DNA from: Rapana venosa
Taxonomy: Eukaryota; Mollusca; Gastropoda; Neogastropoda; Muricidae
Assembly: GCA_028751875.1 (NCBI GenBank)
Contig: CM054135.1
Span: 3,870,448 to 3,934,447, forward strand
Direction: 5' to 3'
DNA length: 64,000 nucleotides
Positions 45,590 through 56,825 of the stretch are shown in pieces. Numbering within the stretch: position 1 is the first letter of the stretch; every line of letters starts with the position of its first letter. Below the pieces are notes generated by a model. The model did not search any database, was not told the DNA's origin, and saw nothing but the letters and a program-made list of their open reading frames with translations. The position numbers were made by a program, and so were the translations under genes.

Positions 45590-46290
45590 GACCTTGGCGG
45601 ATGTGGAGGAGACACGAAAGACGATGTCGTGGTAAGCATCCTCCATCCATCTCGGTCCTCGGCTCTGCGCAGTAGTGCCGAGTCATTCATCCTGGTCCAT
45701 TCTATGATGTTGTCCATCCATGACTTGTTCTGTCTTCCCTACTTTCTGCCACTTTTGAGTGTTCCCTGCAGTACTGTTTTTGGCAGAGTGTTGTGGCGGG
45801 TGACGTGGCCGAACCATGTCAGCTTTTTCTTCTTGACGATGGTGAGAAGGGGTTCCTGTGGACCTGCCAGCCATGTTAGTTAGCTCTTGACAAATTCATT
45901 GGTCTTTCGTTCTCTCCAGGATATGCCCAGCAGTTTTCTATGGCATTTTGTTTAAAATGACTGGATTCGCTTTGCTGTTTCAGCAGTCAATGTCCAGGTT
46001 TCACTTCCGTACAGCAGAATAGTTTGAATTAGGGCTTTGTAGAGCTTTAGTTTGATTGGGAAACTGATCTCTTTACTTTTCCATATGGTGGTAGGTTTTG
46101 TCATGGAAGATGTTGCCATGGCTAGTCTGACTTTGATTTCTGTTGTCGATCGACCGTACTTTGTGAGTGTAGCGCCAAGGTATTTAAAAGCGTCTACCTC
46201 CTCCAGTTGCTGGCCGTTCATGTAAATTTTAGCAGTGGCGTTGCTCGTGCTGTTCACAAGTACTTTACTTTTCTCCGAGCTCACCTCCAT
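45590..46290 (-). pseudogene. RTE C-terminal region
   Basis: Frames 45952-46290 ('MEVSSEKSKVLVNSTS', 'KYLGATLTKYGRSTTE', 'LLYGSETWTLTAETAKRI') and onwards to 45590 encode the post-RT region also seen at 5931-6341 and 61341-61751. In those two copies the frame of 136 codons is still open. Here it is broken near 45880-45950. Confidence 0.8.
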
Positions 46291-47240
46291 CCCATATGCT
46301 CCAGCTCTGTTCTCAAGTCTGGTCGTAAGATCTTGCAGCTCTTAGTTACTTCCGCCCATGAGGTCAATGTCATCGGCAAACCGCAAGTTGTTGAGAGGTC
46401 TGCCGCCAATGGAGATGGTAGAGTGGAAGTCATGGAGGGTCTCTCTCATAATGTTTTCCAAGAACAGATTAAACAGAACTGGAGATAACAGGCATCCTTG
46501 TCGGACCCCAGCTGTGGTTTTGAAGTAGTCTCCGACCTGATTGTTCAGAAGGACTGCATTGCTTGCGGTGTTGTATAGTGCTTGAATGGTTTGCACTAGT
46601 CCTTCAATGCCAAACATTCTGAGGACCTGCACAGGCCTTCGTGCCATACTCTGTCGAAAGCATTCTTGAAGTCGATGAAGTTGTGGAACAGGTCTCTCTG
46701 ATGTTGATGTTTTTCCATCAGGATGTGGCAGTTAAAAATCTGTTCGATTGTGCTCCTTCCTGCCCTGAACCCAGCTTGTTCCTCTGCAAGGTGTTCTTCT
46801 GCCTCCTTCTTTAGTCGATCCAAAATAACTTTGAGCATGATCTTGCTGGCGTGGCTGATGAGGCTGATTGTTCTACAGTTTTGGCATTGGCGTAAATTCC
46901 CCTTCTTGGGCAGAGGTATGATGAGTGATTGTGTCCATTCTGTTGGCCACTGTTTTGTCTACCAAATCTTCTGACAGATAGCTGTAACATGTGTGATAAC
47001 TGTTTCGCCACCATGCTTGAGCAGCTCTGCTGGTATGTTGTCTGCTCCTGGGGACTTTCCTACTGGTAAACTGCGGATGGCTTCTTCCACTTCTTCCCTC
47101 AGTATAGGTAATGGCGAGGGTACTCTTGATGTTGCTGCTTCCTCTTCTATTATGCTCTTGTCAGGTTGGATTGGATAGTTGTATAGTTCTTGACAGTACT
47201 TATACCACCTGTTCAATGCATCTGAGCTTTCTGGGAGGAG
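46290..47240 (-). pseudogene. RTE reverse transcriptase
   Basis: Successive minus-strand frames encode 'LPVGKSPGADNIPAELLKH' (finger), 'LAEEQAGFRAGRSTIEQIF', 'FIDFKNAFDRVWH' (motif A region), 'AGVRQGCLLSPVLFNLFL' and 'NLRFADDIDLMGGSN' (catalytic F-A-D-D). All core motifs are present with catalytic Asp residues retained, but at least three frameshifts separate them. Stop at 46342 follows 'GGSN'. Confidence 0.85.
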
Positions 47241-47249
47241 GTTTCCGGT

Positions 47250-48010
47250 GCTGTCTTCAATGACTGATGAGTTGGTTTGAAGTGGTTTTTGTGAGTTTCT
47301 GCAGGGTGTTGTATGCCTTTTTACTGTTGCCCTCTTTCATGCTTTTTTCGATCTCATCACATTGATCACTGATCCACTTCTCTCTGGCCTTTAACATTGA
47401 CTTCTTCACAAGATTGTTGGCCTCTCGGTATTCTTTATGGTTGGAAGACGTGGTTTGTTTCAGTGCTCTTCTTGTATCGCAGAGGTCCAAGATGTCATTG
47501 GTAGTCCATGGCTGGTGTTTATTCCTCTGACGACTGAGTACCTTCTCTGCTGTTTCTCGGACTGCCTCATTAAAGTTGTTGGTGAGGTCATTGATGTCAT
47601 TGTCCAGGAGGGTTATTGCCGCAAAATGTCCGCCAATCTTAGCTTGGAAGATCTCCTTGACATCTGGATCTATCAGTTTGTCCACGTCAAATTTGATACA
47701 TGGGTTTGCAGGCTGTTTATTTTTCTTCAGCTTCATTTTGAATACCAGCAGCACAAGGTCGTGGTCGCTGCCTATGTCAGCTCGAGGGTAGGTTCTTGTT
47801 CTGGCTCTGTTGATGCTGGATTTAAAGCGCCGTGGTGTTAAGATGAAATATATTTGGTTATGGGTCTTGCCGTTTGGCGCATGCCAGGTTGTCCTCCTTG
47901 ACTGCTTGTGGGGATAGAGGGTATTGGCAATGATAAGTCTGTGGGTGCAGGCAGACTCCAGCAGACGTAGTCCCCTGTCGGTCTCTCCAGTTCCAAACTG
48001 ACCAACTGTT
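47250..48010 (-). pseudogene. RTE endonuclease C-terminus and linker to RT
   Basis: The open frame 47257-47754 encodes a charged linker ('NKHQPWTTNDILDLCDTRR', 'MLKAREKWISDQCDEIEKS'). This precedes the RT in RTE elements and includes the 'PW.....LD' block. Bases 47755-48010 hold the end of the endonuclease in other frames. Confidence 0.75.
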
Positions 48011-48626
48011 CCGGCTCATTGGTTTTAAGAGTCAGGACCTACTTTGCCGTTAAAATCCCATTGAATGATGATGATGTCTTTCTTGGGTATCTTCATAATG
48101 GTCTCTTCAAGTTCTTCGTAAAATTCTTCTACTTCTTCATCTGCATGGTCAGATGATGGTGCACAGATTTGTATGATGGTGATGTTCTTGGGCTTGGCCG
48201 ACACCCGGATTCTGATAATCCTGCTGGAAGCCGGTGTACAGCTGATAATGCACCCCACTACTTCCTTTCTGACAATAAATGCCACTCCATGTTGGTGATG
48301 TTTCTCTTGACCACTGTACCAGATCTTGTTGCCTTCTTCAGTCATTGTCTCACCAAATCCTGTCCATCTCACTTCTCCTAGTCCAATAATGTCCCATTTA
48401 CAGCAGCTAAGCTCACACTCTAGTTCTTTGATTTTTCTGCATTGGTAGAGTGTACGACGTTCCATGTTCCAATGGTGATCTGTTCTCTAGGGAGCTTAAG
48501 CAATGTCTCAGCTCCAGTAGCTGACTTGTCACTTCCACCCTGGTGTTGATCAATGGAAAGCGCGGCGGTTGGTAACCCGGGCCTCGACCGATCCGGTATC
48601 ATATTGGTTTTGTATCTGTCTCTCAT
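48010..48626 (-). pseudogene. RTE endonuclease (BovB/CFDP2-like)
   Basis: The ATG at 48626 opens 'MRDRYKTNMIPDRSRPGLP'. 'ITIGTWNVV' follows, the conserved start of APE endonucleases. A frameshift near 48450 moves into 48025-48465 with 'DIIGLGEVRWTGFGE', 'HGVAFIVRKEV' and 'DIIIIQWDFNGKVGPDS'. The last block normally reads G-D-F-N, and here Gly is replaced by Trp. The sequence is closest to the RTE endonuclease known in vertebrates as the CFDP2/BovB domain. It nicks target DNA for reverse transcription. Inactive here because of the frameshift. Confidence 0.85.
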
Positions 48627-48807
48627 GTCTTTTCTGTGGGCTTAGGATATTCCTTGGTGGCACCAATCTCCTCTCCAAGTCTCCATATGGTTGTTTTTTT
48701 CTATTGGGGTTTCCTCCCCCACATGCGACAGGTTGTACTGGCTTACATGGATACCAGTAGCAGTAACAGAAAACTTCTCTGACTAACCTGACACACAGAA
48801 AACAAAT

Positions 48808-49355
48808 ACCACACACCAAAAGAGACCTTTAAAATTACTATATTATTGACACTCCTGCTCCTGAAAACATGACTTACTCCAGAAGTTATCTTAACACCAT
48901 GGACTCATTTGGCACCACTCCACTGCTGCATCTCGCATGATTTCACTGTATCCGAAATAGAGAAATGATATTAAGAACTTATCACAACAAGCTTGACGGG
49001 TTCTTTCATTTTGCTAAGTAAAATTCATTTGATTTTGATATCAGTTTGGCAAGAGTTGTTTGATAAATTCTTTACGCATTTCTGCTTGTAGGGGCTGAGT
49101 GCATTCAATGGGTGGATGCGTTGATGGATATCAGATAACCATTTGTGGAAGCAGTCGCAGATGTTGTCATGGATATAGTGTTTAAGTATATGGTCTTAAC
49201 TTAGTGATATCATAGCAGGAAGAAATATTAGAATATCACCAGTATTTTAGGGGGGTTAATATTCAAAAAATGACAGAAAATAACTTTGATTCGATTATTT
49301 TACTACAGGGGTATCACCTTAAGTCTCTGTCAAGTCATTTCCTTGGCTGGTTTTT

Positions 49356-49444
<89 letters not shown>

Positions 49445-49541
49445 CTTCTCTCATTACTGTATATAATCAAATTCCAACATTTGTTGATGTTGACAAAAAT
49501 GATTCCTGCACTTGTTGAATGTCTATCTGCTCTGTGTGCAG
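48808..49541 (+). other. End of receptor intron with (TG)n array and 3' splice site
   Basis: Mostly unique intron sequence. A (TG)n array with one slip and one AG variant lies at 49359-49442. The acceptor is preceded by 'tgtctatctgctctgtgtg' and ends ...cag at 49541. Confidence 0.75.
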
Positions 49542-50084
49542 ACTGTCCTTTGCACAATTGTCATAATGACCCAATCTGGAAAGTGGCACAGGTTAACCCA
49601 ACCGTACCCTGAAAGGCCCTATGTTGCTAAAACCTGCATCATAACCAGTGAACGCCTCTCCTGCTTCACTTTCTACAGCTGCCTTATCCTTGTCATTTGT
49701 TTTTTTCTGACCTTCCACACACCTGAGCATGTAAATATAGAAGATAAAGTCATCTTCAATTGCATTTGCCTTATACTGATCATCTGGCTCTGCTTTATCC
49801 CGGCCTATTTCCTGGCAGTAGAGGATTTTCATCGAATATTGTTTCTGGCCCTGTTCTTGTTTCTCAACTGCTCTGTAACAGTTGTTGTTATCTTCCTGCC
49901 CAAGCTGAAAGCTGTGTGGTATAGAAACCGTAAAGTTAAGGTTGTTATAAAGCCAAGGGCTCATTTTGTAAACCATGTGTCTTTAAATGAACAGTCAAAA
50001 ATTAGCACTTGTGCCACAAGAGAGACCATTAGTACTATGCGATATGATACTCAGAGCCATGTAGCGTTCGTAACTTCCAAGTAA
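49542..50084 (+). CDS. Class C GPCR (metabotropic-glutamate-receptor-like), last exon
   Basis: 180 codons and a TAA stop (50082-50084), entering in phase 0 from the exon ending at 13496. Residues 1-10 finish TM4. Cys32 or Cys41 is positioned for the ECL2 disulfide with Cys285 of the earlier exon. TM5 is about 39-58, followed by 'TPEHVNIEDK', which parallels the third-loop 'PENFNEAK' of mGluRs. TM6 is about 70-92 and includes 'IIWLCFIPAYF' (mGluR 'IIWLAF.PI'). TM7 is about 98-118, ending 'FLPKLKAVWY', the F-x-P-K-L motif that closes the class C core. The tail of about 55 residues is short, basic near the membrane and rich in Ser/Thr. Agreement in order, phase and motifs makes the link with 12477-13496 strong. 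G-protein preference cannot be read from this. Confidence 0.93.
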   Translation, partial: TVLCTIVIMTQSGKWHRLTQPYPERPYVAKTCIITSERLSCFTFYSCLILVICFFLTFHTPEHVNIEDKVIFNCICLILIIWLCFIPAYFLAVEDFHRILFLALFLFLNCSVTVVVIFLPKLKAVWYRNRKVKVVIKPRAHFVNHVSLNEQSKISTCATRETISTMRYDTQSHVAFVTSK

Positions 50085-50214
50085 ATTTAAGGCGGATCTT
50101 GTTATTATACTTTCCACCTTGGGCAATGGCTGAGAACATACCAGATCATGTATAGCAGAATGAGTAATTGTCAGTTCAGAAATGGGTCAACCACAGGCCA
50201 TAAGAAAGTTATTG
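50085..50214 (+). other. Start of receptor 3' UTR
   Basis: Follows the TAA stop. No AATAAA signal before the satellite begins. Candidate AATAAA motifs appear only near 54057 and 54101-54110, so the 3' UTR may span the satellite, or an upstream non-canonical site may be used. Confidence 0.35.
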
Positions 50215-50950
50215 CATAAACACTTCTAGAGAAGAACACACAAGATTGACTGTGCAAGCAGTCCTAGAGAAGAACATCCAAGATTTATTGTGGAAACGGC
50301 TATAGAGAAGAATATCAAAGATTGATTGTGCATGTAGTTCTAGAGAAGACCATTGAAGGTTGATTGTGAAACCCCTCTGGAGAAAAATATCCAAGATTGA
50401 TTGTACAACACTTCCAGGTTAGTAAATCCAAGATTGATTGCACAACATTTCCAGAGAAGAAAATCCAAGGTTGATTGCACAACACCCCCAGAGAAAAACA
50501 TCCAAGATTGATTTACAACACTTCCAGAGAAGAGCATCCAAGATTGATTGTGCAAACTGTTCTGGGGAATATAATAGTAGGCTAATTGCACAAACAGTTC
50601 TGGATAAGAACATCCACGGTTGATTGTCACAAAGCTTTTAGAGAAAAATATCCAAGATTGACTGTACAGACACCTTGGGGAAATAATGTCTCCGGTTGAT
50701 TTTTACAAACACTTCTCGAGAAAAATATCCAAGATTGATGGTACAAACAAAACTGGAAGAAAACATCCAGGGTGCATTGCATGAAAGCTTCTGGAAAATA
50801 ATTCACAGTTGATTGTTCTAAAACTTCAGAAGAACACTAAAGGCTGATTAAAGAAACACTTCTGCAGATAAAGACCCTAGTCTGTTTGAAAACTCTTTTT
50901 GAGAAGAATATCCTAGCTAATTAAACAAAAACATTTGGAGAAAAACAAGA
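50215..50950. repeat. Degenerate satellite (~38-48 bp unit), left block
   Basis: Units of the form 'cttctagagaagaacatcca' + 'agattgattgtgcaaaca' recur about 16-18 times with 10-30% divergence. Short open frames with repeated 'NQSWMFFS'-type phrases on the minus strand are translations of the repeat. It begins about 130 bp after the receptor stop codon. Confidence 0.85.
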
Positions 50951-52413
50951 GGTGATCAAACACTAGGGGACAAAAGTGACAGATATCCTCACACGAATTT
51001 GCAAAAAAGATCTGGCAGACCAGAGAGTGCCCAAAACCTTGGACCTAATCACTCATCATTATGCTCCCCATTAATGGTAATCTACAGCAATGACAGAACT
51101 ATCAAACGATCATCCTCATAAGCCATGCCAGCGAAGTAATGTTAAAAGTCATCTTGAACAGATATTAAGCCTCATGTAGAAGAGATCATTGCCGAAGAAC
51201 AGGCAGGTTTCTGCCCAAACAAAAGTACCACAGAACAAAATAATCAAGCTGCGAGTTCTGTGTAAGAAATACAGCAAGCACCAACAAAAACTGCACCACA
51301 TCTTCATAGACTTCAAAAAGGCATTTGACCGTGTATGGCATGACACATTATGGGCCACAACGAAAAAGTACAACATGGGACAAAAGACCATCCAGACCTT
51401 CAAAGAGCTATATGCAAAAGCCACCATCGCGCAGTGCTTGTGCAATGGATGGGCGGGGAATGATTCCATTCCTCAGTGAGAGTCTATCAAGGCTGTCTCC
51501 TATCACCAACAATGTTCAATGTCTTCCTTGAGCATATAATGACTGATGCCTTAGAAGATCACACTGGAACAGTAAGTATTGGAGGGCGGACAATCACCAG
51601 CCTCAGGTTTGCCAATGACATCAATGGATTTGCATGGAATGAACAGGAACTAGCCAATCTAGTGTACCATCTGGACAAAACAGCCTCCAGATACGGCATG
51701 GAGATCAGTGCTGAGAAGACAAAACTCATGACACATAGTGCCCAGCCAATCACTACCAAGATCACAGTCAGTGGAAAAGAACTTGAGGTTGTAGATCACT
51801 TGAAGTATCTTGGAGCTTTTATTACTGAAGAATGTTCAAAGACCGAAATCCTTGCAATAGCTGCCAGTAGTAGTAATGGCAAAGTCCAAAACCATCTGGA
51901 AAGACCAAAACATCTCTCTCAGAACTAAGGTCAAGCTACTGCGTGCATTGGTCACCTCCGTGTACCTGTGTGCTTGCGAATCCTGGACATTGAATGCAGA
52001 TCTACAAAGAAGGATCCAGGCTTTGGAGATGAGATGCCTCAGAGACTCCTTGGCATTTCATACACGGACCACATTTCCAACAAAGTGGTCCAACAAATCA
52101 GTACCCAGCAAGTAAACAGTATGAAGACCTGCTGACCACAGTCAAGAAAAGGGAGCTTAGACGGTATAAACATGTGACAAGATCAGATGGGCTCTCCAAG
52201 ACCATACTGCAAGGAACAGTGCAGGGGAACAGGAAGCGGGGCAAGCCGAAGAAGAAATGGGCAGACAATATCATTGAATGGACCGGTGAGAGCTTCTCCA
52301 CAACCCAGGCACTTGTTCACAACTGCCCCAACTTGAGCCAACTGGTGCAATGTTCATCACCACAGTGCCACTACAATCCTGGAAGGGGTTATGAGAGCTG
52401 ATGATGAGATGAG
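50951..52413 (+). mobile_element. RTE-like LINE, 5'-truncated, inserted in the satellite
   Basis: Plus-strand copy of about 1.46 kb encoding the RT from 'FIDFKKAFDRVWHD' (51300s), through 'LSPTMFNVFLEHIM', 'LRFANDINGF' and 'KYLGAFITEECSK', to the C-terminal region ('ACESWTLNADLQRRIQ', 'KRGKPKKKWADN'). The 3' tail is GATGA-rich (52398-52413). Flanking copies of a roughly 41-bp sequence (50910-50950 and 52414-52454, sharing aaacaaaaacatttggagaa) look like a long target-site duplication. The catalytic box reads F-A-N-D, and frame breaks are present. Confidence 0.85.
51189..52401 (+). pseudogene. RTE reverse transcriptase and C-terminal fragments
   Basis: Four overlapping frames on + (51189-51479, 51476-51928, 51876-52115, 52174-52401) cover the RT palm to the end of ORF2. 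Substitution of the first catalytic Asp (FAND for FADD), frameshifts near 51478, 51890 and 52070, and absence of the endonuclease show it is dead. Subfamily is closest to 36006-36908 ('GAFV/GAFI', 'ACESWTLNADL'). Confidence 0.8.
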
Positions 52414-53590
52414 ATCCTAGACTGATTAAACAAAAACATTTGGAGAAAAACAGGAAGTTATTATTGTCCAAAAACTTCTGAAGAAGAACATCCAAGGCTT
52501 TTTTTAACGAAAGAACATCCAAGTTTTTGTTAACAAACACTATTGGGAAAGACCATCCAATATTTTGTTAACAAAATACCTATAAGGAAGGCCATCCAAG
52601 GTCTTTTAAAAAACACTTCTAAAGAAGACCATCCAGTATTATTTTAACAAACACTTCTGTAGATGAACATTCAGGGTTTATTTTTGAACAAACACTTCTA
52701 GAGAAGGCCATTCAAGTTTTTTTAACAAAAATTTCTGGAGAAGACTGTCCAAGTATTTTTTTTTTTAAACTTCTGGGAAAGACCAGGGAAAACAATTCAA
52801 ATGTGTTTCTTCATTAAACAAACCCATTTGGTGAAAACCAAAACTCCCAGGCTTTTCTGAACAAACACTTAAAAAGAAAAACCCGGAAGGCTTTTTAAAC
52901 AAATACTTGGGAGGAACAACTCTCATGGTTTTTTAAACAAACCCTCATAGAGAAAAAACTCCCAAGGCTTTTTCAATAAACTCTTATGGTGAAAAACTCC
53001 AGTTTTTAAAGAAACGTTAATTGTGAAAAGCTCCTAAAGCTTTTTTAGCAAACACTTATGCAGAAAAACTCCCAAGGTTTTTGTCAACAAACACTTATGG
53101 TAAGGAATTCCCAAGGTTTTTACCACCAAACACTTATGGAGAAAACTCCGAAGGTGTTTTGAGCAAACGCTTATGAAGTAAAATCTTCCAAGGCTTTATA
53201 AGCATTTATGAAGAAAAACTCTGAAAGCTTTTAAAACAAACTGGCATAAAGAAAATCCTCCAAGATATTTTGAACAAACACTACTGGGAGAAAATACATA
53301 AAGCTTTTTGAAAACACTGCTGGAAAAAATATCCAAAGCTTTTTGCACAAAAGCTGCTGGAGACAATTTTTAAAAATCCAAGTTTTTTTAATACGTACTT
53401 CTGGAGATTAACGTCCAAGGGTTTTAAACAAATACCTTTGAAATAGAAAATCTCAGGCGTTTTGAGCAAACACTTCTGCAGAAAAATACATCTGCAGCTT
53501 ATTGAAGAAACACTACTAGGGAAAAACACCCAATCTTCTTGGAACAAGCCTTTAATGTTTATGGAGAAAAACTCCAACCCTTGTAAATTC
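52414..53590. repeat. Degenerate satellite, right block
   Basis: Continuation of the array at 50215-50950. Here the units read like 'aagaccatccaaggtttttt' + 'aacaaacacttctggag'. They drift along the array, with 'cccaaggcttttt' variants at 52850-53200. About 25-30 units, more T-rich than the left block. Confidence 0.85.
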
Positions 53591-53609
53591 TTCTTTGGCA
53601 AAGGTTAAT

Positions 53610-53865
53610 AGCTTAGAGAAAGATCAGAAGACTTTTGCACAGGGAACAGCACAAGGAGGGGGAGAGAGAAGAGACAGACAGAAAAGCGATTGGAAGACAA
53701 CATCAAAAAGGGGACTGGCCTTCAGTGGAACAGCATAGTATGGAATGCTTAGAACAGTGAGGAGTGGAGGAACTGGTTGCCAAATCTCCAGTCGTACCTA
53801 AGCGATTGACTAGACTATGGGATAGATGAATCATGATGAATTATTCTTTGTGCATCCCTATTCGC
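53610..53865 (+). mobile_element. RTE-like LINE 3' fragment
   Basis: Plus-strand decayed C-terminal region ('LAKVNSLEK', a Gly/Arg-rich block, then a Trp-rich stretch with 'EEWRNW'-like codons) ending with a tail 'gatagatgaatcatgatg'. About 250 bp, 5'-truncated. Confidence 0.6.
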
Positions 53866-54774
53866 TTGTGTTATGATATGAACAAATCATGATTGGATTA
53901 CCACTGATGGTGAGTGAAACCATGTCAGAGGATTTTTTATGTATCCATCTTAATCTGTGTTGTGATGTAAAACAAATTAGGTCTTTATGTCTACGTCATT
54001 ACATGCCACAGTAAATAACTATTTCCTGTGACATTTGCTTATGGTGAAGTGTATGATAATAAAATGACATATGAAAGAAAAGAACTATGTTAATGTAAAT
54101 AAATAAAGATTTTCAGTTTGATTTGATAACATTTGTGTAATTCTTTTGATTAAATATACCTGATTGTTGATGATTTTACACAATATTTTCTTTGAGTGCA
54201 CAAGTTTGTAACTTCAAAATCAGCTTGGTGATATTATCATATGATGTTATCCACATTTACTGTTTATGGTTGTTGCATGCAGGACATTATCTGATTTGAT
54301 AAGGCCTGATATTTTTGACAAGTTAAGCAATCAGCGTTGTACTTGAAAAGTTTACAGCACATTATTTAAAGTAAATTTTCTGACCTTGATTTCCAAACTT
54401 TTCTTTAAAAAAAATCATTTTCACTTTGAAGTTTACAACAACAAAAAAGTTTCCCTGTAGTGCATTAGTATTATTCAGTAGTAGTGTGCCATAGGGGAAT
54501 GAAACTAAGCCTTAGAATAAAACCAACATTGTGTACTTTTCACATGGGAATATGAACGTTTTCACCATGGCCTTGGTGTTGGTAGACTTTGGACTTGAGG
54601 TATCATTGTAGACATAATTTGTGTAAGTTGTGTTTATTTTCATTCTTGTAAATGAAACAGTGAAACTTGTGATAATTGCAGAGTAAGATCATAGTTGAAT
54701 ATAAATGGATCTTGTTTTATGTTTGAGAGAAATGCATGAATGCAAAATCGAATTTTTTAAAACTGATTTTGACT
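53866..54774 (+). other. Unassigned AT-rich stretch with polyadenylation-like motifs
   Basis: No coding motif. AATAAA-type motifs at about 54057-54062 and 54101-54110 could serve the receptor mRNA, but this cannot be decided from sequence alone. Confidence 0.4.
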
Positions 54775-55052
54775 TTGATTTGTGTTGTCTGAATTAGAGT
54801 GTAAGAGGCAGGAAGGGGGAATTGATTTGTGTTGTCTGAATTAGAGTGTGAGAGGCAGGAAGGGGGAATTGATTTGTGTTGTCTGAATTAGAGTGTGAGA
54901 GGCAGGAAGGGGGAATTGATTTGTGTTGTCTGAATTAGAGTGTGAGAGGCAGGAAGGGGGAATTGATTTGTGTTGGCTGAATTAGAGTGTGAGAGGCAGG
55001 AAGGGGGAATTGATTTGTGTTGTCTGAATTAGAGTGTGAGAGGCAGGAAGGG
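54775..55052. repeat. 47-bp minisatellite, about 5.9 copies
   Basis: Unit gatttgtgttgtctgaatta + gagtgtgagaggcaggaagg + gggaatt, almost perfectly repeated. Only one or two substitutions are visible among copies (gtaagag in the first, ggctga in one). The high identity implies recent amplification. It ends about 10 bp before the solo LTR. Confidence 0.97.
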
Positions 55053-55064
55053 AAAATTTATATT

Positions 55065-56825
55065 TGTCACGGTTCGCATAATTTTACGAATAATTCCGTG
55101 CATTACTCAGTGCTATTTCTTTCTCTGTATTTCTGGATGCTGGTGTCTTTCTGTGTTCACATTCGCTTTTTTTTAACGTACATGAACTCCAGCTTAGTGG
55201 CATGCACATCCCCTTTTCTCTGCAATTTTGCATGCAGGTTAGCTTCTCATGAAGTTCCTGTTCGTGAGTTAGGGTTTGTTTCATCAGCTGAGTAGCAGCA
55301 GCTTTAAATAGGAGGAGGTCTTGACTTAAGAGGGGAGGAGGAGATTCAGTCTTTGGCTGAAGTTCGTTGGTCGCCGTTCCAGCTGGGCTGTTGGGCACTG
55401 CATGATGTTGTCTCTCTATTTGGAGAGAAGGGGGGAGCAGCACTTGGAGTAGTTCAGGCTCCTGTTAACGGGGTTTTCGTTCTTCGTTGTTACGTCATGT
55501 CCGTCCTGTCAACGTCTTCCTCGAGGTGCAGGTGTGCACCGTACTTCCTGTGGTGTTGTGTCTCTTCTTGGGGAGCAGTCATCTTTGAGTGGTTCGAGCT
55601 CCCGAGAACCAATCTACGTTCCTCTTCGTTGTGCTATGCTGTCCGTTTTGTCAACGTCTTTCCTGGGTGCAGGAGTGCACCTTGTTCTTTCTCAGTGACA
55701 GATGAGAGATGTTCTGTAGATATGATTGAGTTCTGTGATGGTTCATTGTGCCGTTGTGGATGTTGTCATTGAGTGTCTTGTGTTAGTGCAGTGCTTGAAT
55801 AGTTGGTTCTGGAATAAATTAATGTAGAATGCTTTCGAGGGAGATTTCTTCTGTCTTTAGGTTTATGGAATATTGGGCAGGCTTAGGTTTCTCCTTTAGT
55901 GAACAATAGGATATGTTCTTTAATATATGTTTTCAAATGCTAATGTTTTGTCTAGAGAGAGTTCTCGCTAGTGTTTAGAACACTTGGTATTTCTTAAAGT
56001 TAATCCATATGGGTGAATCCTGAGTGATTTGGGATTTAGTGTTATGTTAAGCAGTTGTGTGTGGTTATTAGTTGCTGTAAGAACAATTCTCTCTTGTGGA
56101 AGAGTATTTTTAAAGTATTTCAACTTAAATGTATATGAACATAAATAATTATAGATTATACATCAGACGTCATTTAGATTGGAAATATAAATGATTCCTT
56201 AGAGATATGGTGGAATTTTGGCTGAATAGACAAATTGTCAATTGTTGGTGGACACAAGGGAAATAACCCTAGTTGCCTTAGCGCTAGCCATGGGTGTATG
56301 CTGAGGAACGGCAAGTATTGCCTGTTCCAGGTTCGTGTGGGTACCTTCATCGGTGGAGTCGTACCTGGAGAGGGTGCAGCCCGGTGTGCCCTGAAGAGTC
56401 GCCGAAGGCTTGTCCTTGACCCTCCGTCCCTTTATTCCCTGGATCCACCTTTTTCCCCTTTGACCAGTTTTCCTTCTCCATGCTGCCTTGTCCACCTGTG
56501 ACCCTCCTTGAGGTCTTCGGGGTACCCTGAACTATCCCTCGGTGTTCGTATGTGGGGAACAGATCGTGACTGAGAGAAGTGGGAGAATAATATTAATCAG
56601 GCTGGTTTCTGGACTGTGCAGAGGGGAGGGTATTATGGATAAAGTTTAGAGTGTGATTGGTGATTGAATGTGTGTGTCTGTAAGTATTTATCTGATGTGA
56701 TTGTTTTTAGATTTTGAAAAGTAAAGTCTGGAACTTTTCTTCGGTGTTCTGTGTTTGGGTTTGTCGGGAAGATAGTTAGAGAGGGCATGGGTGGGGGTTT
56801 AGCCAATCCCTTCTGGAGCATGACA
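55065..56825. repeat. Solo LTR (1,761 bp) with 5-bp target-site duplication
   Basis: Begins TGTCA (55065) and ends TGACA (56825), the TG...CA inverted termini of LTR retrotransposons. It is flanked by the 5-bp direct repeat atatt (55060-55064 and 56826-56830). No gag or pol sequence lies next to it, so it is most simply a solo LTR left by recombination. A shorter inverted relic is at 24688-25475. Superfamily unknown. Short open frames inside are not called. Confidence 0.8.

Larger units (their letters stand above)
45569..48796 (-). mobile_element. Full-length RTE-clade retrotransposon with target-site duplication
   Basis: A 3,228-bp minus-strand element flanked by the perfect 11-bp direct repeat agaaaacaaat at 45558-45568 and 48797-48807. 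From 5' to 3': short 5' leader, endonuclease (about 48010-48626), linker (47257-47754), RT (46342-47216) and C-terminal region (45590-46290). The 3' tail is a trinucleotide run ((ATC)n on +, 45568-45582). The endonuclease is of the RTE/BovB type. Frame breaks interrupt the single ORF, but the overall length and both ends are intact. Confidence 0.9.

Noticed and set aside
55353..55772. 139-codon frame inside the solo LTR
   Set aside because: The corresponding inverted relic at 25211-25414 does not keep a matching open frame, and LTRs are normally non-coding.
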